A stretch of 64,000 bases of DNA from Chitinibacter tainanensis DSM 15459 (lineage in GTDB: Bacteria; Pseudomonadota; Gammaproteobacteria; Burkholderiales; Chitinibacteraceae), in NCBI RefSeq assembly GCF_000429785.1, contig NZ_KE386953.1:334579-398578 (forward strand), written 5' to 3'. The stretch's first letter is position 1. Every line of letters starts with the position of its first letter. The notes below the pieces were generated by a model. It searched no databases. It worked only from the letters and a program-made list of their open reading frames with translations, and was not told the origin of the DNA. Positions 1 to 9,349 of this stretch are shown here, piece after piece. The translations under genes were made by a program, and so were the position numbers.

Positions 1-250
1 AACCCAATCGGGGCTTGATGATGTTTAGGTTGCACAAAAATTAAGCTAATACAAAATACATTTAAAATTCAACGACTTATATTTTGTCAATCTTTTGCAA
101 CTTTATTTTCCGCCCCTATTGACAAGGACAAAAACCATGCCAAAACAGTGTGCATAACTTGGCTGGCGTTCCCGCCCCATTACCTGAGAAAAACCAGCCA
201 AGTCATTGATCTAACATCACATTACAAATCAATGATCATCTGTAAGCTTG
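1..250. other. Intergenic region left of hemE
   Basis: AT-rich DNA downstream of the hemE stop, with no convincing gene. The short frames here have no start signal or family resemblance. A leftward promoter candidate is listed separately and would serve a gene beyond the window edge. No clear hemE terminator was seen. Confidence 0.5.
62..90 (-). promoter_or_regulatory. Candidate leftward sigma-70 promoter
   Basis: On the minus strand a perfect -35 TTGACA (85-90) is followed after 17 nt by TTTTAA (62-67), a poor to moderate -10. It points off the left end of the window, so the gene served is not visible. Pattern only. Confidence 0.3.
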
Positions 251-1315
251 TTAGTTTTTACCTGATAAACGATGGACGGCAGACACCAAAGCGGCTGCAT
301 GCTCAGGGTTGGTGTATTGCGATATACCATGCCCCAGATTGAAAACATGGCCGGTTTTAATCCCACTGCCATCATCGTAACAATCCAAAATGCGCTTAAC
401 CTCAGCCTCAATCGCCGCTGGCGGTGCAAACAGCGCCACCGGGTCAAAATTGCCCTGCAGTGCCACTTTATCGCCCACGCGGCGGCGCGCTTGACCGATG
501 TCGGTGGTCCAATCCAAACCAATTGCATCGCAACCCGTTGCCGCGATGTCTTCCAGCCACTGGCCACCGCCTTTGGTAAACACAATGACTGGCACTTTGC
601 GGCCTTCGTTTTCGCGTTTCAGGCCAGCCACGATGCGGGCCATGTATTGCAGCGAGAATTCCTGATATTTGCCAAATGGCAGCGAGCCGCCCCAGCTATC
701 AAAAATCTGCACTGCTTGCGCGCCCGCTGCGATTTGCGCATTGAGGTAATCAATCACCGTGAGGGTATTTACCTCTAAGATACGGTGCAACAGGTCTGGA
801 CGCGCATACATCATGGTTTTGATGTTGCGGTAATCATCCGACGAACCGCCTTCGATCATGTAGCAAGCCAAGGTGTACGGGCTGCCGCTAAAACCAATCA
901 GCGGTACGCGGTTATCCAAGCCCTTGCGAATTGAGCTTACCGCATCCATCACGTATTTCAGCTCAGTGCCCACATCCGGCACAAACAGCTTGGCCACGTC
1001 GTCGTCGGTGCGCACCGTGCGCTCAAATTTCGGGCCTTCGCCCTCGGCAAAATACAGACCCAAACCCATCGCATCAGGTACGGTCAAAATATCCGAGAAC
1101 AAAATCGCCGCATCGAGCGGAAAGCGCTCCAGCGGCTGCAAAGTCACTTCAGTGGCCAAGTCTGTGTTTTTGCACAACTGCAAGAAAGAGCCTGCCTGTT
1201 TGCGCGTGGCGCAGTATTCCGGCAAATAGCGGCCGGCTTGGCGCATCATCCACACGGGGGTGTAGTCAACAGGCTCACGCAAAAGCGCGCGCAGGAAAGT
1301 ATCATTTTTCAGCAT
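251..1315 (-). CDS. hemE: Uroporphyrinogen decarboxylase
   Basis: Cytosolic heme-biosynthesis enzyme that removes the four acetate carboxyls of uroporphyrinogen III to give coproporphyrinogen III. The protein is 354 aa, the usual bacterial length. It has the N-terminal MRQAGRYLP signature (residues 24-32), the substrate-binding stretch around [14 protein letters not shown] (about 73-86) and GFSGSPYTL (142-150), all family hallmarks. The ATG at 1315 starts right at the conserved N-terminus, with only a weak GAG-type ribosome site before it. The gene is the last of a minus-strand run. A 71 bp gap separates it from the upstream ABC transporter gene, so it may have its own promoter. Identification is secure. 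Confidence 0.97.
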   Translation of the reverse strand: MLKNDTFLRALLREPVDYTPVWMMRQAGRYLPEYCATRKQAGSFLQLCKNTDLATEVTLQPLERFPLDAAILFSDILTVPDAMGLGLYFAEGEGPKFERTVRTDDDVAKLFVPDVGTELKYVMDAVSSIRKGLDNRVPLIGFSGSPYTLACYMIEGGSSDDYRNIKTMMYARPDLLHRILEVNTLTVIDYLNAQIAAGAQAVQIFDSWGGSLPFGKYQEFSLQYMARIVAGLKRENEGRKVPVIVFTKGGGQWLEDIAATGCDAIGLDWTTDIGQARRRVGDKVALQGNFDPVALFAPPAAIEAEVKRILDCYDDGSGIKTGHVFNLGHGISQYTNPEHAAALVSAVHRLSGKN

Positions 1316-1386
1316 AGTATTCTCGGTGGCCCGTGGTAACGGGCATTTATTTAATTAATACACTTGCTTATTCGAGTTGCGCTGAC

Positions 1387-3111
1387 TCACAAGGGCTGCA
1401 GCGACCAGCACCCTTGGCCCAGACAATCCAGCGCCTGTTGGTGATATTCCACCAGCCCAGTACGATGGCCAACGCTAATCATCACCCCTGCCCGCATCGC
1501 TTCGCGTACCGCCTGATACAGCCGCGCTTCGCCATCGGCATCTAGCGCTGAAGTCGATTCATCGAGGAATAAATAATCTGGCTTGAGCAAAATCGCGCGC
1601 AATAGCGCAATTCTTTGCTGCTCACCCAGGCTTAACACATGCGACCAAGCATCGGTTTCATCCAGCCGCGGTAGCAAATGCGTTAAGCCAGCCAGCGCTA
1701 GCAATTGCCGGATCTGTTCTTCATCGTGCCCGACATCTTGCGGATAAAACAGCGCAGCCCGGAGGGTGCCTAATGGCATATAGGGTTTTTGCGACAGAAA
1801 TAGGGCACGGGTATTGCTCGCCAGCCCAATACTACCTTGGGCATAGGGCCATATACCCGCAATAGCGCGCAAAAGCGTTGATTTGCCCGCGCCAGATTTA
1901 CCGCGGATTAACAAGCTATCGCCCGGCTGCATAGTTAGCGCCAGATCATCGAGCAAGACTTCACCATCGGGCTTACTCACCCGCAGCTGCTCCAAACTTA
2001 AACCCGCAGCCTGCGCACTTGGCTGCAAACGTGGCAATTGATCGGCGGCGGCCATGCTGTACTCAAAGGTGGTTAAACGATCAATCACCGCTTTCCATTT
2101 GGCCAAGGTAGAAAAACTGCTGATGATGAACTCCAGCGAGTCATACACTTTGCCAAACGCTGAGTTAATCTGCATCAGCCCACCCAGCGGGATTTCCTTG
2201 GCAAAAAAGCGTGGCGCCGCCACGATCAGCGGGAAAATAATCGCCAGCTGCCCCCAGAAAGAGGTAAACCAGGTCAGGCGCTTATTCATGCGCATAAGCG
2301 ACCAATAATTGCTCACCACCTGCACAAAACGCTGGCGCAAGCGCAGCTCTTCATCCTGCGCGCCGCGATACAAGGCCACAGATTCGGCATTTTCACGCAC
2401 CCGGATCAGCCCAAAGCGAAAATCCGCTTCATAGCGCTGCTGCATAAAATTGAGCCCCACCAATGGGTAACCCAGCCACAACGTGATACCCGTACCCACT
2501 GCGGCATACACTAGCGCCACCCATACCATATAACCCGGGATGGTGAGCTGAGTGTTGCCCAGCATGAAGCTTAAGGGGCCAGAGAGCGTCCACAAGATGC
2601 CCACGAACGACACCAGCGTCACCACCGCACGCAATAAGCCCAAAGAGAGCGACAGCGAATAGGAAATAAACTGATCGACGTCTTCGGCAATCCGCTGATC
2701 CGGGTTGTCGGTGTTTTTGTCGGTCAGCTGCATGCGGTAAAAGGTGTTGTCACGCAACCAGCGCTGAGTGAAATAGGCGGTGGCCCATTTACGCCAGCGA
2801 ATTTCCAGCATTTGCTGAAACCAGATCGCGTGCACGGCAATCACGATATAAGCCGCAGCCAGATAGCCAAATTTCCACAATGCTGCTTTAAACGCCGGCA
2901 GATTGTAGTCTTGCAGCGAGTTGTAAAACTCGTTGTTCCACTTATTAAACTGCACATTCATAAACACCACGCCCAGGGAGAGGCAGATGATCACCAGCAG
3001 CAGCCCCCAGGCATAGTATTTGTCTTCCGACACCCAATAGGGTTTGGCAATGCGCCAGAAATTACGGAACAAATGGCGCACGGTCGGCGCGCGTTCAACG
3101 TGGTCGGTCAT
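1387..3111 (-). CDS. Fused ABC transporter, SbmA/BacA-YddA type (permease + ATPase)
   Basis: 574 aa inner-membrane half-transporter. The N-terminal ~340 residues form an SbmA/BacA-like membrane domain with segments near 35-52, 80-96, 160-185, 195-215 and 285-300. The C-terminal ABC ATPase has Walker A GKSGAGKST (404-412), an LSLGEQQR signature (493-500) and Walker B YLFLDE (513-518). This architecture matches YddA and mycobacterial BacA-type exporters/importers, linked to peptide, cobalamin or long-chain acyl transport. The substrate here cannot be read from sequence. The start is supported by GGAG six bases before the ATG. It lies 21 bp after the small exported protein gene, suggesting cotranscription. 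A 50 bp variant of the GGGTAT/ATACCC site lies inside the ATPase coding region (1809-1858). Confidence 0.9.
   Translation of the reverse strand: MTDHVERAPTVRHLFRNFWRIAKPYWVSEDKYYAWGLLLVIICLSLGVVFMNVQFNKWNNEFYNSLQDYNLPAFKAALWKFGYLAAAYIVIAVHAIWFQQMLEIRWRKWATAYFTQRWLRDNTFYRMQLTDKNTDNPDQRIAEDVDQFISYSLSLSLGLLRAVVTLVSFVGILWTLSGPLSFMLGNTQLTIPGYMVWVALVYAAVGTGITLWLGYPLVGLNFMQQRYEADFRFGLIRVRENAESVALYRGAQDEELRLRQRFVQVVSNYWSLMRMNKRLTWFTSFWGQLAIIFPLIVAAPRFFAKEIPLGGLMQINSAFGKVYDSLEFIISSFSTLAKWKAVIDRLTTFEYSMAAADQLPRLQPSAQAAGLSLEQLRVSKPDGEVLLDDLALTMQPGDSLLIRGKSGAGKSTLLRAIAGIWPYAQGSIGLASNTRALFLSQKPYMPLGTLRAALFYPQDVGHDEEQIRQLLALAGLTHLLPRLDETDAWSHVLSLGEQQRIALLRAILLKPDYLFLDESTSALDADGEARLYQAVREAMRAGVMISVGHRTGLVEYHQQALDCLGQGCWSLQPL
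1809..1858. repeat. GGGTAT/ATACCC two-ended site, 50 bp variant, inside ABC gene
   Basis: GGGTAT at 1809-1814 and ATACCC at 1853-1858, one base longer than the 49 bp standard. It lies in the ATPase domain, just after Walker A, in a stretch whose protein sequence looks normal for the family. Confidence 0.55.
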
Positions 3112-3132
3112 GCGTAACTCCGGGTGGCGAGA

Positions 3133-3546
3133 TTAGCGGCAGGGTTTTTGCGTCCAAGCCTTTTTATTGCCCCGGCGGCATTGCCAGTCTTGGGTCACAC
3201 TATTAATCAGCCACACTCCGGCCTGCGGCTCGAAGTTAAGCACAAAGCGATAACGCTGAGTCGCCACGCTATCGTCCAGCAGGCCATCTTTGGTAAGGGT
3301 CAGATTCACCTGGTTAAACTCTTCCACGCTGGGGCTTTGCTGCTGGATATTCAAGCGCTGATATTCACCGATGCCATATTCATTGGCGACGCGATCGAGC
3401 AAATAGTCATACACTACCTGCACCGGCGCCTGGCCCTGTTTGCCTTTGGCAATGACCACGGCAGGGGTAGTGGCAGATTCAACCGCCATGGCAAGACTAG
3501 ACACACATACACAAGCGGCCAACAGGGAAGCGCGTAATACGTTCAT
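3133..3546 (-). CDS. Small exported protein of unknown function
   Basis: 137 aa with a clear signal peptide (MNVLRASLLAACVCVSSLAMA, cleavage predicted after AMA, about residue 21). The mature part is about 115 residues, ends with paired cysteines in a basic tail (WQCRRGNKKAWTQKPCR), and is probably periplasmic. I do not recognise a family. Of two consecutive ATGs, the second (3546) sits five bases after a perfect AAGGAG at 3552-3557, so it is chosen. A longer frame to 3573 would put residues ahead of the signal peptide. The gene lies 75 bp after glnS, separated by a hairpin, and 21 bp before the ABC transporter gene, which may be its functional partner. Confidence 0.75.
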   Translation of the reverse strand: MNVLRASLLAACVCVSSLAMAVESATTPAVVIAKGKQGQAPVQVVYDYLLDRVANEYGIGEYQRLNIQQQSPSVEEFNQVNLTLTKDGLLDDSVATQRYRFVLNFEPQAGVWLINSVTQDWQCRRGNKKAWTQKPCR

Positions 3547-3574
3547 CATTACTCCTTGGTCAATGGCAAACACA

Positions 3575-3601
3575 GGCCGGACAGCGATACGCTGCCCGGC
3601 C
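3575..3601 (-). terminator. Hairpin after glnS
   Basis: 12 bp stem with one mismatch (3575-3586 with 3590-3601) and a 3-base loop, between glnS and the next minus-strand gene. There is no real U-run after it, so it could be a weak terminator or an mRNA processing/stability structure. Confidence 0.5.
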
Positions 3602-3621
3602 TTGAGGGAAACACCAGCGGT

Positions 3622-5307
3622 CTACTTCGCCCAGCTGTCTTTCAGGGTTACGGTGCGATTAAATACCACTTTTTCACCCGGCTGATGATCATAGCGATCG
3701 GTCACAAAATAGCCCAAACGCTCGAACTGATAGCGGGTTTCCGGGGCCGCATCTCGCACACACTGCTCCACAAAAGCCGTAACCGTTTTCAATGATTCAG
3801 CATTAATAAACTGCTTGAAATCGACATACTGGCCGTCTTCACCGCGCACCGCATCCGGGCGTGGCTCGGTAAACAGGCGGTCATACAAGCGCACTTCAGC
3901 CTCGATGGCGTGCTCGGCCGAAATCCAGTGGATCACGCCTTTCACTTTGCGGCCTTCGGGGTTTTGGCCCAGTGTTTTGGGGTCGATCGAGCATTTGAGC
4001 TCAATTACTTCGCCGTTAGCGTCTTTCACTACTTCATCGCATTTGATCACGTAGGAGTAGCGCAGGCGCACTTCGCCGCCCAAGGTCAGGCGTTGCCAGC
4101 CTTTCGGGGGCTCTTCGGCAAAATCATCACGCTCGATCCACAGCGTCGGCGCAATCGGGATTTCGCGCTCGCCCATTGCTTCGTGATGCGGATGAAATGG
4201 CGCGCTGCGGCTACCGGTGACGCCCGGCTCGAAATTAGTCAGCGTTACTTTCAGCGGGTTCACCACCGCGATCACGCGCGGGCTTTCGCCCTCCAGCGTT
4301 TCGCGCACTGCGCCTTCCAAAATGGAAAAGTCGATGATGTTTTCACCCTTGCTAACGCCGATGCGCTGCGCGAACAGGCGAATACCCGCCGGGCTGTAGC
4401 CACGACGACGCATGCCACTGATGGTGGTCATGCGCGGGTCATCCCAGCCATTGACCAGCCCTTCGGTCACCAGCTGATTGAGTTTGCGTTTCGAGGTAAT
4501 CGAATACAGCAATTCGAGGCGCGAAAACTCGATCTGTTGCGGGTGGCAGCCAATCGAAATATTGTCCAGCACCCAGTCATACAGCGGGCGATGGTCTTCA
4601 AATTCCAGCGTACACAGGCTGTGCGTAATGCCTTCCAGCGCATCGGAAATACAATGCGAATAGTCGTACATCGGGTAGATGCACCACTGATCGCCGGTTT
4701 TGATGTGCGTGGCACGTTTGATGCGGTAGAACACTGGGTCACGCAAATTCAGGTTCGGCGAGCCCATATCGATTTTCAGGCGCAGAGTTTTGCTGCCATC
4801 TTCGAATTCGCCGTTTTTCATGCGCTCAAAGAGATCGAGGTTTTCTGCAACCGAGCGGTCACGGTAAGGGCTGTTGCGACCTGGCTTTTGAAAATCGCCA
4901 CGGTACTCGCGCATTTGCTCGGCATTGAGCTCGCACACATAAGCCTTGCCAGCTTTGATCAGCTCGATGGCAAAGGCATGCAATTGCGGGAAATAATCCG
5001 AGGTATGGCGCACATTGCCATGCCAGTCAAAACCCAGCCAGCGCACATCGGCTTCGATGGCTTTGGCGTATTCGTCGTTTTCTTTTTCCGGATTGGTGTC
5101 ATCCATGCGCAGATTGCAGCGCCCCTGATAATCCTGCGCAATGCCAAAATTCAGGCAGATCGATTTGGCGTGACCAATGTGCAGATAGCCATTGGGCTCG
5201 GGCGGGAAACGGGTCTGGATGGCCTGATGCTTGCCACTGGCGAGATCACTATCAATGATTTGGCGAATGAAATTGCTCGGCGTCGCCGCTGCTTGTTCTT
5301 GGCTCAT
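3622..5307 (-). CDS. glnS: Glutaminyl-tRNA synthetase
   Basis: Class I aminoacyl-tRNA synthetase that charges tRNA-Gln in the cytosol, 561 aa (E. coli 554). Visible motifs are [15 protein letters not shown] with HIGH at 43-46, and the KMSKS-equivalent TSKRK at 271-275, where the family usually reads MSKRK. The C-terminal anticodon-binding beta-barrels are present. The start at 5307 (MSQEQ...) fits the family N-terminus. A frame reaching 5352 would add 15 unlikely residues. The ribosome site is weak. A long antisense frame over this gene is a GC-bias shadow. Confidence 0.97.
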   Translation of the reverse strand: MSQEQAAATPSNFIRQIIDSDLASGKHQAIQTRFPPEPNGYLHIGHAKSICLNFGIAQDYQGRCNLRMDDTNPEKENDEYAKAIEADVRWLGFDWHGNVRHTSDYFPQLHAFAIELIKAGKAYVCELNAEQMREYRGDFQKPGRNSPYRDRSVAENLDLFERMKNGEFEDGSKTLRLKIDMGSPNLNLRDPVFYRIKRATHIKTGDQWCIYPMYDYSHCISDALEGITHSLCTLEFEDHRPLYDWVLDNISIGCHPQQIEFSRLELLYSITSKRKLNQLVTEGLVNGWDDPRMTTISGMRRRGYSPAGIRLFAQRIGVSKGENIIDFSILEGAVRETLEGESPRVIAVVNPLKVTLTNFEPGVTGSRSAPFHPHHEAMGEREIPIAPTLWIERDDFAEEPPKGWQRLTLGGEVRLRYSYVIKCDEVVKDANGEVIELKCSIDPKTLGQNPEGRKVKGVIHWISAEHAIEAEVRLYDRLFTEPRPDAVRGEDGQYVDFKQFINAESLKTVTAFVEQCVRDAAPETRYQFERLGYFVTDRYDHQPGEKVVFNRTVTLKDSWAK

Positions 5308-5448
5308 AGCACTCGGAAAGTCAAAAGTAGATTTAACCCGTGATTCTACCAAAGCCGCCGCTGCCCTGCCGAGCTGATCGCATCGGCGTGCACATTGGCG
5401 CGCGCGAAGCCGACGCTCCGGGCGGCTGTAGGCAAATCACACGGGCAT

Positions 5449-5472
5449 AAAAATGGCGGGCTTGGCCCGCCA
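5449..5472 (-). terminator. Rho-independent terminator of uraA
   Basis: On the minus strand, stem TGGCGGGC/GCCCGCCA with a 3-base loop is followed by a run of five U (5449-5453). It lies downstream of the uraA stop and before glnS. Confidence 0.8.
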
Positions 5473-5487
5473 CACAGATACCATACA

Positions 5488-5536
5488 GGGTATCAACCCC
5501 AAGCGCTTATCTAATAAGCGCCACAGGGCTATACCC
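5488..5536. repeat. GGGTAT-N37-ATACCC site, 49 bp
   Basis: Exact ends (5488-5493 and 5531-5536) around an 8 bp inner inverted repeat (GCGCTTAT/ATAAGCGC). Intergenic, between the uraA stop and its terminator. Confidence 0.85.
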
Positions 5537-5543
5537 AACAGAT

Positions 5544-6776
5544 TTAGATTTCAGCTTGCGGATCTTCCGGCACTTCGGCCGGCAGCACTAAATTGAGCAC
5601 CATGGCCAGAATACTCACCAAGCCCACACCGATCAGGCTGAAATTACCCACCTGCACCATCAAACCACCAATCCCGCAGGTCAGCACCACCGACACAATC
5701 ACCAAATTACGTGGCGCCATCAGGTTTACTTTGGCATCGATCAGGGTTTTGAGGCCAATCGAAGCGATGGTCCCAAATAGCAGCACCATAATCCCGCCCA
5801 TCACCGGCAGCGGAATCGAAGTCAGCACGGCATTAAATTTGCCAAAGAAGGCCAGAATCACCGCCAGCACCGCGGCATAGGTCATGATTACCGGATTGAA
5901 ATTGCGGGTAATCATCAGCGCACCGGTCACTTCGGCATACGTGGTAATCGGTGGGCCGCCGATCAGGCCGGCAAAACACACCCCTGCGCCGTCGCCGCTG
6001 AGGGTACGATGCAAACCGGGTGATTGGGTGTAATCGGTGCCAGTGACTTTACCCAGCGCCATCACGCCGCCAATGTGCTCGATACACGGGGCAATTGCCA
6101 CCGGCAGCATAAACAGCGCCGCGGCCCAATTCACCTCGGGCGAAACAAAATGCGGCATGGCAAACCATGGTGCATTGATGATCTGCTCGAAATTCACCAC
6201 GCCCATGAAGCAAGCGGCGATATAACCCACTACCACACCCGACAGAATCGGCACCAGTCGCAGCATGCCACCAGCAAACACCGACACTACAATCGTCGTC
6301 GCCAGCGAAATCGCCGCCAACAGCAGTGAGGTTGCATACGGCACCAGCTGTTTACCGCCGCCCTGCCCCATCGCCATGCCCGAAGCGGCCACCGCCACGG
6401 ACAAACCAATTACCATAATCACCGGGCCAATCACCACCGGCGGCAGCAATTTATGAATAAAGCCCATGCCGCGCCAGCGAATCAGCCCCGCCACCACGAA
6501 ATACATAAAGCCAGCGAAAAACAGCCCGAACTGCGTCGCGCCTTGCCCCCAGGTTTGCATCGAAAAGATGATGGGGCCAATAAAGGCGAAGGAAGAACCC
6601 AAGAAAATCGGCACTTCCCGGCGGGTAAGAAATTGGAACATCAAAGTGCCAACACCGGCCCCCAGCAGGGCCATGGCAGGATTGAGGCCGGTGAGCAATG
6701 GCACCAGCACCAGCGCGCCGAAGGCCACAAACAGAATTTGCGCGCCGGAGATAAATTGTTTGAGTTGGGCGAACAT
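5544..6776 (-). CDS. uraA: Uracil permease, NCS2 family
   Basis: 410 aa proton-uracil symporter of the inner membrane with about 14 hydrophobic segments. The family stretch FLGSSFAFIGPI lies at 58-69, and a mid-protein EHIGG-type motif (IAPCIEHIGGVMALGK) matches the UraA substrate site. It follows upp with a 2 bp gap, so the salvage enzyme and its importer are cotranslated. The ATG at 6776 has AAGGA six bases upstream inside the end of upp. A TTG at 6782 overlapping the upp stop is a less likely alternative. It is followed by a good terminator. Confidence 0.95.
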   Translation of the reverse strand: MFAQLKQFISGAQILFVAFGALVLVPLLTGLNPAMALLGAGVGTLMFQFLTRREVPIFLGSSFAFIGPIIFSMQTWGQGATQFGLFFAGFMYFVVAGLIRWRGMGFIHKLLPPVVIGPVIMVIGLSVAVAASGMAMGQGGGKQLVPYATSLLLAAISLATTIVVSVFAGGMLRLVPILSGVVVGYIAACFMGVVNFEQIINAPWFAMPHFVSPEVNWAAALFMLPVAIAPCIEHIGGVMALGKVTGTDYTQSPGLHRTLSGDGAGVCFAGLIGGPPITTYAEVTGALMITRNFNPVIMTYAAVLAVILAFFGKFNAVLTSIPLPVMGGIMVLLFGTIASIGLKTLIDAKVNLMAPRNLVIVSVVLTCGIGGLMVQVGNFSLIGVGLVSILAMVLNLVLPAEVPEDPQAEI

Positions 6777-6778
6777 GC

Positions 6779-7414
6779 TCAATCCTTGTTGATGGTGCCG
6801 AAGATTTTATCGCCGGCATCACCCAGCCCCGGAATAATGTAGCCTTGCTCATTCAGATGCGAATCCAGCGAGGCCGCCACAATCTGCACATCGGGGTGAG
6901 CTTCATTCACCAGCTTCACGCCTTCCGGTGCCGCCACCATCACTACCGCAATAATCTCCTTGCAGCCTTTGCGCTTAAGCATATCGATAGTCGCCACCAG
7001 CGAGCCACCTGTGGCCAGCATTGGATCGATAATCAGCGCCAAGCGATCGTCGAGGCTACCGACAAATTTTTCGAAATACGGCACGGGTTGCAGGGTTTCT
7101 TCATCACGCGCCAGACCCACCACGCTGATCTTGGCCGAAGGCACCAGATCGAGCACCCCATTGAGCATGCCCAGACCGGCCCGCAAAATCGGCACCACGG
7201 TCAGTTTTTTGCCCTTGATTTTTTTCACCTGCACGTCGCCACACCAGCCTTGAATCGTGACGTCTTCCAGCGCGAGCTCACGCGTGGCTTCATAGGCCAG
7301 CAAACGGGCCAGCTCTTCGGTCAGCAGCCGGAATTTATTGGTCGAGACATCGGCTTCCCGCAACAGGGCCAGCTTGTGCTGCACCAGCGGGTGTTTCACT
7401 ACGGTGATTTGCAT
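6779..7414 (-). CDS. upp: Uracil phosphoribosyltransferase
   Basis: Cytosolic pyrimidine-salvage enzyme making UMP from uracil and PRPP, 211 aa (E. coli 208). The PRPP loop DPMLATGGS is at 130-138, and the N-terminal [14 protein letters not shown] stretch is typical. The start at 7414 is supported by AAGGA eight bases before the ATG. A longer frame to 7507 has no such support. First gene of the upp-uraA operon. Confidence 0.96.
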   Translation of the reverse strand: MQITVVKHPLVQHKLALLREADVSTNKFRLLTEELARLLAYEATRELALEDVTIQGWCGDVQVKKIKGKKLTVVPILRAGLGMLNGVLDLVPSAKISVVGLARDEETLQPVPYFEKFVGSLDDRLALIIDPMLATGGSLVATIDMLKRKGCKEIIAVVMVAAPEGVKLVNEAHPDVQIVAASLDSHLNEQGYIIPGLGDAGDKIFGTINKD

Positions 7415-7609
7415 GATTTTTATCCTTGTTTTGATGCCGCCATTGTAAGGATTTACGGCCGGAATACTATTGAGGAAATTCCTGTCATTGCAGGGGATTT
7501 GCGCCACATCAAGCCCGCCTGCGCCACCCTGCCAACTCAGCGCGCCAACCCCCAGCTCATCTTAGCAGGCGGCTTTGGCTCTGCCTGCGCTGGCGGCCAA
7601 TACCCAATA

Positions 7610-7635
7610 AAAACCTCCGCAAGTGGAGGTTTTTT
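7610..7635 (-). terminator. Terminator hairpin, AACCTCC/GGAGGTT
   Basis: Nine-base stem AAAACCTCC/GGAGGTTTT, loop of six, with T-runs on both strands. It could end transcripts of the CNNM gene running leftward toward upp. Confidence 0.7.
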
Positions 7636-7785
7636 ATTGATGACCAGCCCCGCTCGCGCAGTGAGGCTCCCCGCAAGGAGGGGGCGGGAGTAGAACATCA
7701 AGGCTGCAGAGGCACAGCGATATTTCCTCGGCTCGGCTTGGCCGAGACTTGAAGAAGAATGTGCTTCCACTTTGGCTGCAGCCTG

Positions 7786-7807
7786 AAACCTCCGCCAGCG
7801 GAGGTTT
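7786..7807 (-). terminator. Second AACCTCC/GGAGGTT hairpin
   Basis: A 10 bp perfect inverted repeat (7786-7795 with 7798-7807), 14 bp after the CNNM stop. Same stem as the hairpin at 7610 but without a long U-run. Confidence 0.45.
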
Positions 7808-7821
7808 GAAAGGCGATGAGA

Positions 7822-9129
7822 TTAACCGTTGTGATCCAGTCGCTCGGCCAGCGGAGTTTGGCTCGCCAAGACTTTATCCACCCGATGCCCATCCATATCG
7901 ACCACTTCGAGCGACCAATCGGCCCACTGCGCAATATCGCCGGTACGCGGCAAACGGCCCAAGAGCAGCATTAACATCCCGCTCAGGGTGTGGTAGCTGT
8001 TTTTGTCTTCATCCGGCACGCTGGCCAGTTGCAGGCGATCTTTCAATTCGGGCAGCGGGATCAGGCCATCGAGCAGCCATGAGCCATCGGCGCGCTGTAC
8101 TGCCCACGCGTCTTCCAGATTGGCTGGGGTAAATTCGCCAGTCAGGACTTCCAGTACGTCCTGCAAGGTCACCAGCCCTTGCAATTCGCCATATTCATCC
8201 ACCAGAAATACCATTTCCACGCCCGAGGAGCGCATTTGCGCCAAGAGTTCCAGGCCCGTTAGCGTTTCCGGCACGAACACGCAGGGTTTGAGCTGCGCCG
8301 ATAGATCTACCGCTTCGCCATGCAGTACTTTTTTCAGGATTTCGCGGGTAGAGAGCACCCCCAGCAATTGCTCTAGCCCACCGCGGCACACCGGAAAGCG
8401 CGAGTAATCGGCTTGCGCTACTTTGGCGAGGTTGTCTTCAAGCGGGTCAGCCAGATCCAGAAACACCATATCGCCGCGCGGGATCATCAGCGACGTCACC
8501 ATCCGATCATCCAGCCGCAATACATTGCGCACCATTTCATGCTCATGCGCTTCAATCACACCGGCTTGCGAGCCCTCGACCAGCACTGCATCGATTTCAT
8601 CTTGGGTCACCGCTTGCCCGCCCTGCTGATCAGCCCCGAGGATTTTCAACACACTGGTAGTAGAGAAAGACAGCAGCCGTACAAACGGCCGGGTAATCAG
8701 GGCCAAACCGCGCAGTGGGCGCGACACCAAGCAGGCGATGGCTTCGGGGTTGAGCTGGCCCAAGCGCTTGGGCACCAGTTCGCCCAAGATAATCGAGAAA
8801 TACGTCACCGAGACCACCACGCAGATGGTGGCGCTGTTGTCGGCCAAATGCTCCGGCACGCCAAAGGTCATCAGCCAATCGGCAAACGGTGCCGCCAGGA
8901 CCGATTCACCGACAATACCACTCAGGACGCCAATCGAAGTAATGCCGATCTGCACGGTGGACATGAATTTGGTGGGGTCTGCGCCCAACTCGAGCGCGAC
9001 TGCTGCGCCGCGATTGCCCCCTTCTGCCATTTTGCTCAACCGCGCCTTGCGCGCGGTGACCAGCGCGATTTCGGACATCGCAAACAGGCCATTCAGGACA
9101 ATCAGGCCCAGCAGAATAAAGATTTCCAT
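7822..9129 (-). CDS. CNNM/CBS/CorC_HlyC-domain membrane protein (hemolysin family)
   Basis: 435 aa inner-membrane protein. It has an N-terminal CNNM transmembrane domain (residues ~1-190), two CBS domains (about 200-320) with the DEYGELQGLVTLQDVLE signature, and a C-terminal CorC_HlyC domain. Relatives such as YtfL/PaeA and CorC are linked to Mg2+/Co2+ or polyamine efflux; the substrate is not deducible here. The start at 9129 (MEIFILLGL) is chosen over a frame to 9180 because a good promoter lies inside the extra segment and the family begins at the first membrane helix. Confidence 0.9.
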   Translation of the reverse strand: MEIFILLGLIVLNGLFAMSEIALVTARKARLSKMAEGGNRGAAVALELGADPTKFMSTVQIGITSIGVLSGIVGESVLAAPFADWLMTFGVPEHLADNSATICVVVSVTYFSIILGELVPKRLGQLNPEAIACLVSRPLRGLALITRPFVRLLSFSTTSVLKILGADQQGGQAVTQDEIDAVLVEGSQAGVIEAHEHEMVRNVLRLDDRMVTSLMIPRGDMVFLDLADPLEDNLAKVAQADYSRFPVCRGGLEQLLGVLSTREILKKVLHGEAVDLSAQLKPCVFVPETLTGLELLAQMRSSGVEMVFLVDEYGELQGLVTLQDVLEVLTGEFTPANLEDAWAVQRADGSWLLDGLIPLPELKDRLQLASVPDEDKNSYHTLSGMLMLLLGRLPRTGDIAQWADWSLEVVDMDGHRVDKVLASQTPLAERLDHNG

Positions 9130-9163
9130 ACTGATTTTCAGAAAACAAATATGATTCAGCAGA

Positions 9164-9191
9164 ACCATACAAGTTCCCATAGAAAAGTCAA
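9164..9191 (-). promoter_or_regulatory. Promoter for the CNNM gene
   Basis: Minus-strand -35 TTGACT (9186-9191), 16 bp spacer, -10 TATGGT (9164-9169). Transcription would begin about 28 bases before the ATG at 9129. Confidence 0.5.
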
Positions 9192-9349
9192 CATCAATGA
9201 CCTAAAAGCTCATCACACATTTGCTATGGAAATAGTAGATTACTCTCATATACCACCAATCCGCCGAAACATAAAATTCACCAATTTGCAACCAGAAGAT
9301 TAGTTAACGAAAATTAAGATTGCAGCTCCTCTATCACTCGGAGCAAAAA

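Larger units (their letters stand above)
7415..7821. other. 407 bp intergenic region upstream of upp
   Basis: No credible gene. It holds two hairpins with the same stem (AACCTCC/GGAGGTT), at 7610-7633 and 7786-7807, about 175 bp apart. The DNA between them is GC-rich and unremarkable. Any upp promoter should lie near 7415-7500, but I see no strong match. Confidence 0.6.

Noticed and set aside
3910..5343. 477-codon open frame antisense to glnS
   Set aside because: Full-length shadow of a certain gene in a GC-rich genome; His/Arg/Ala-rich translation with no domain.
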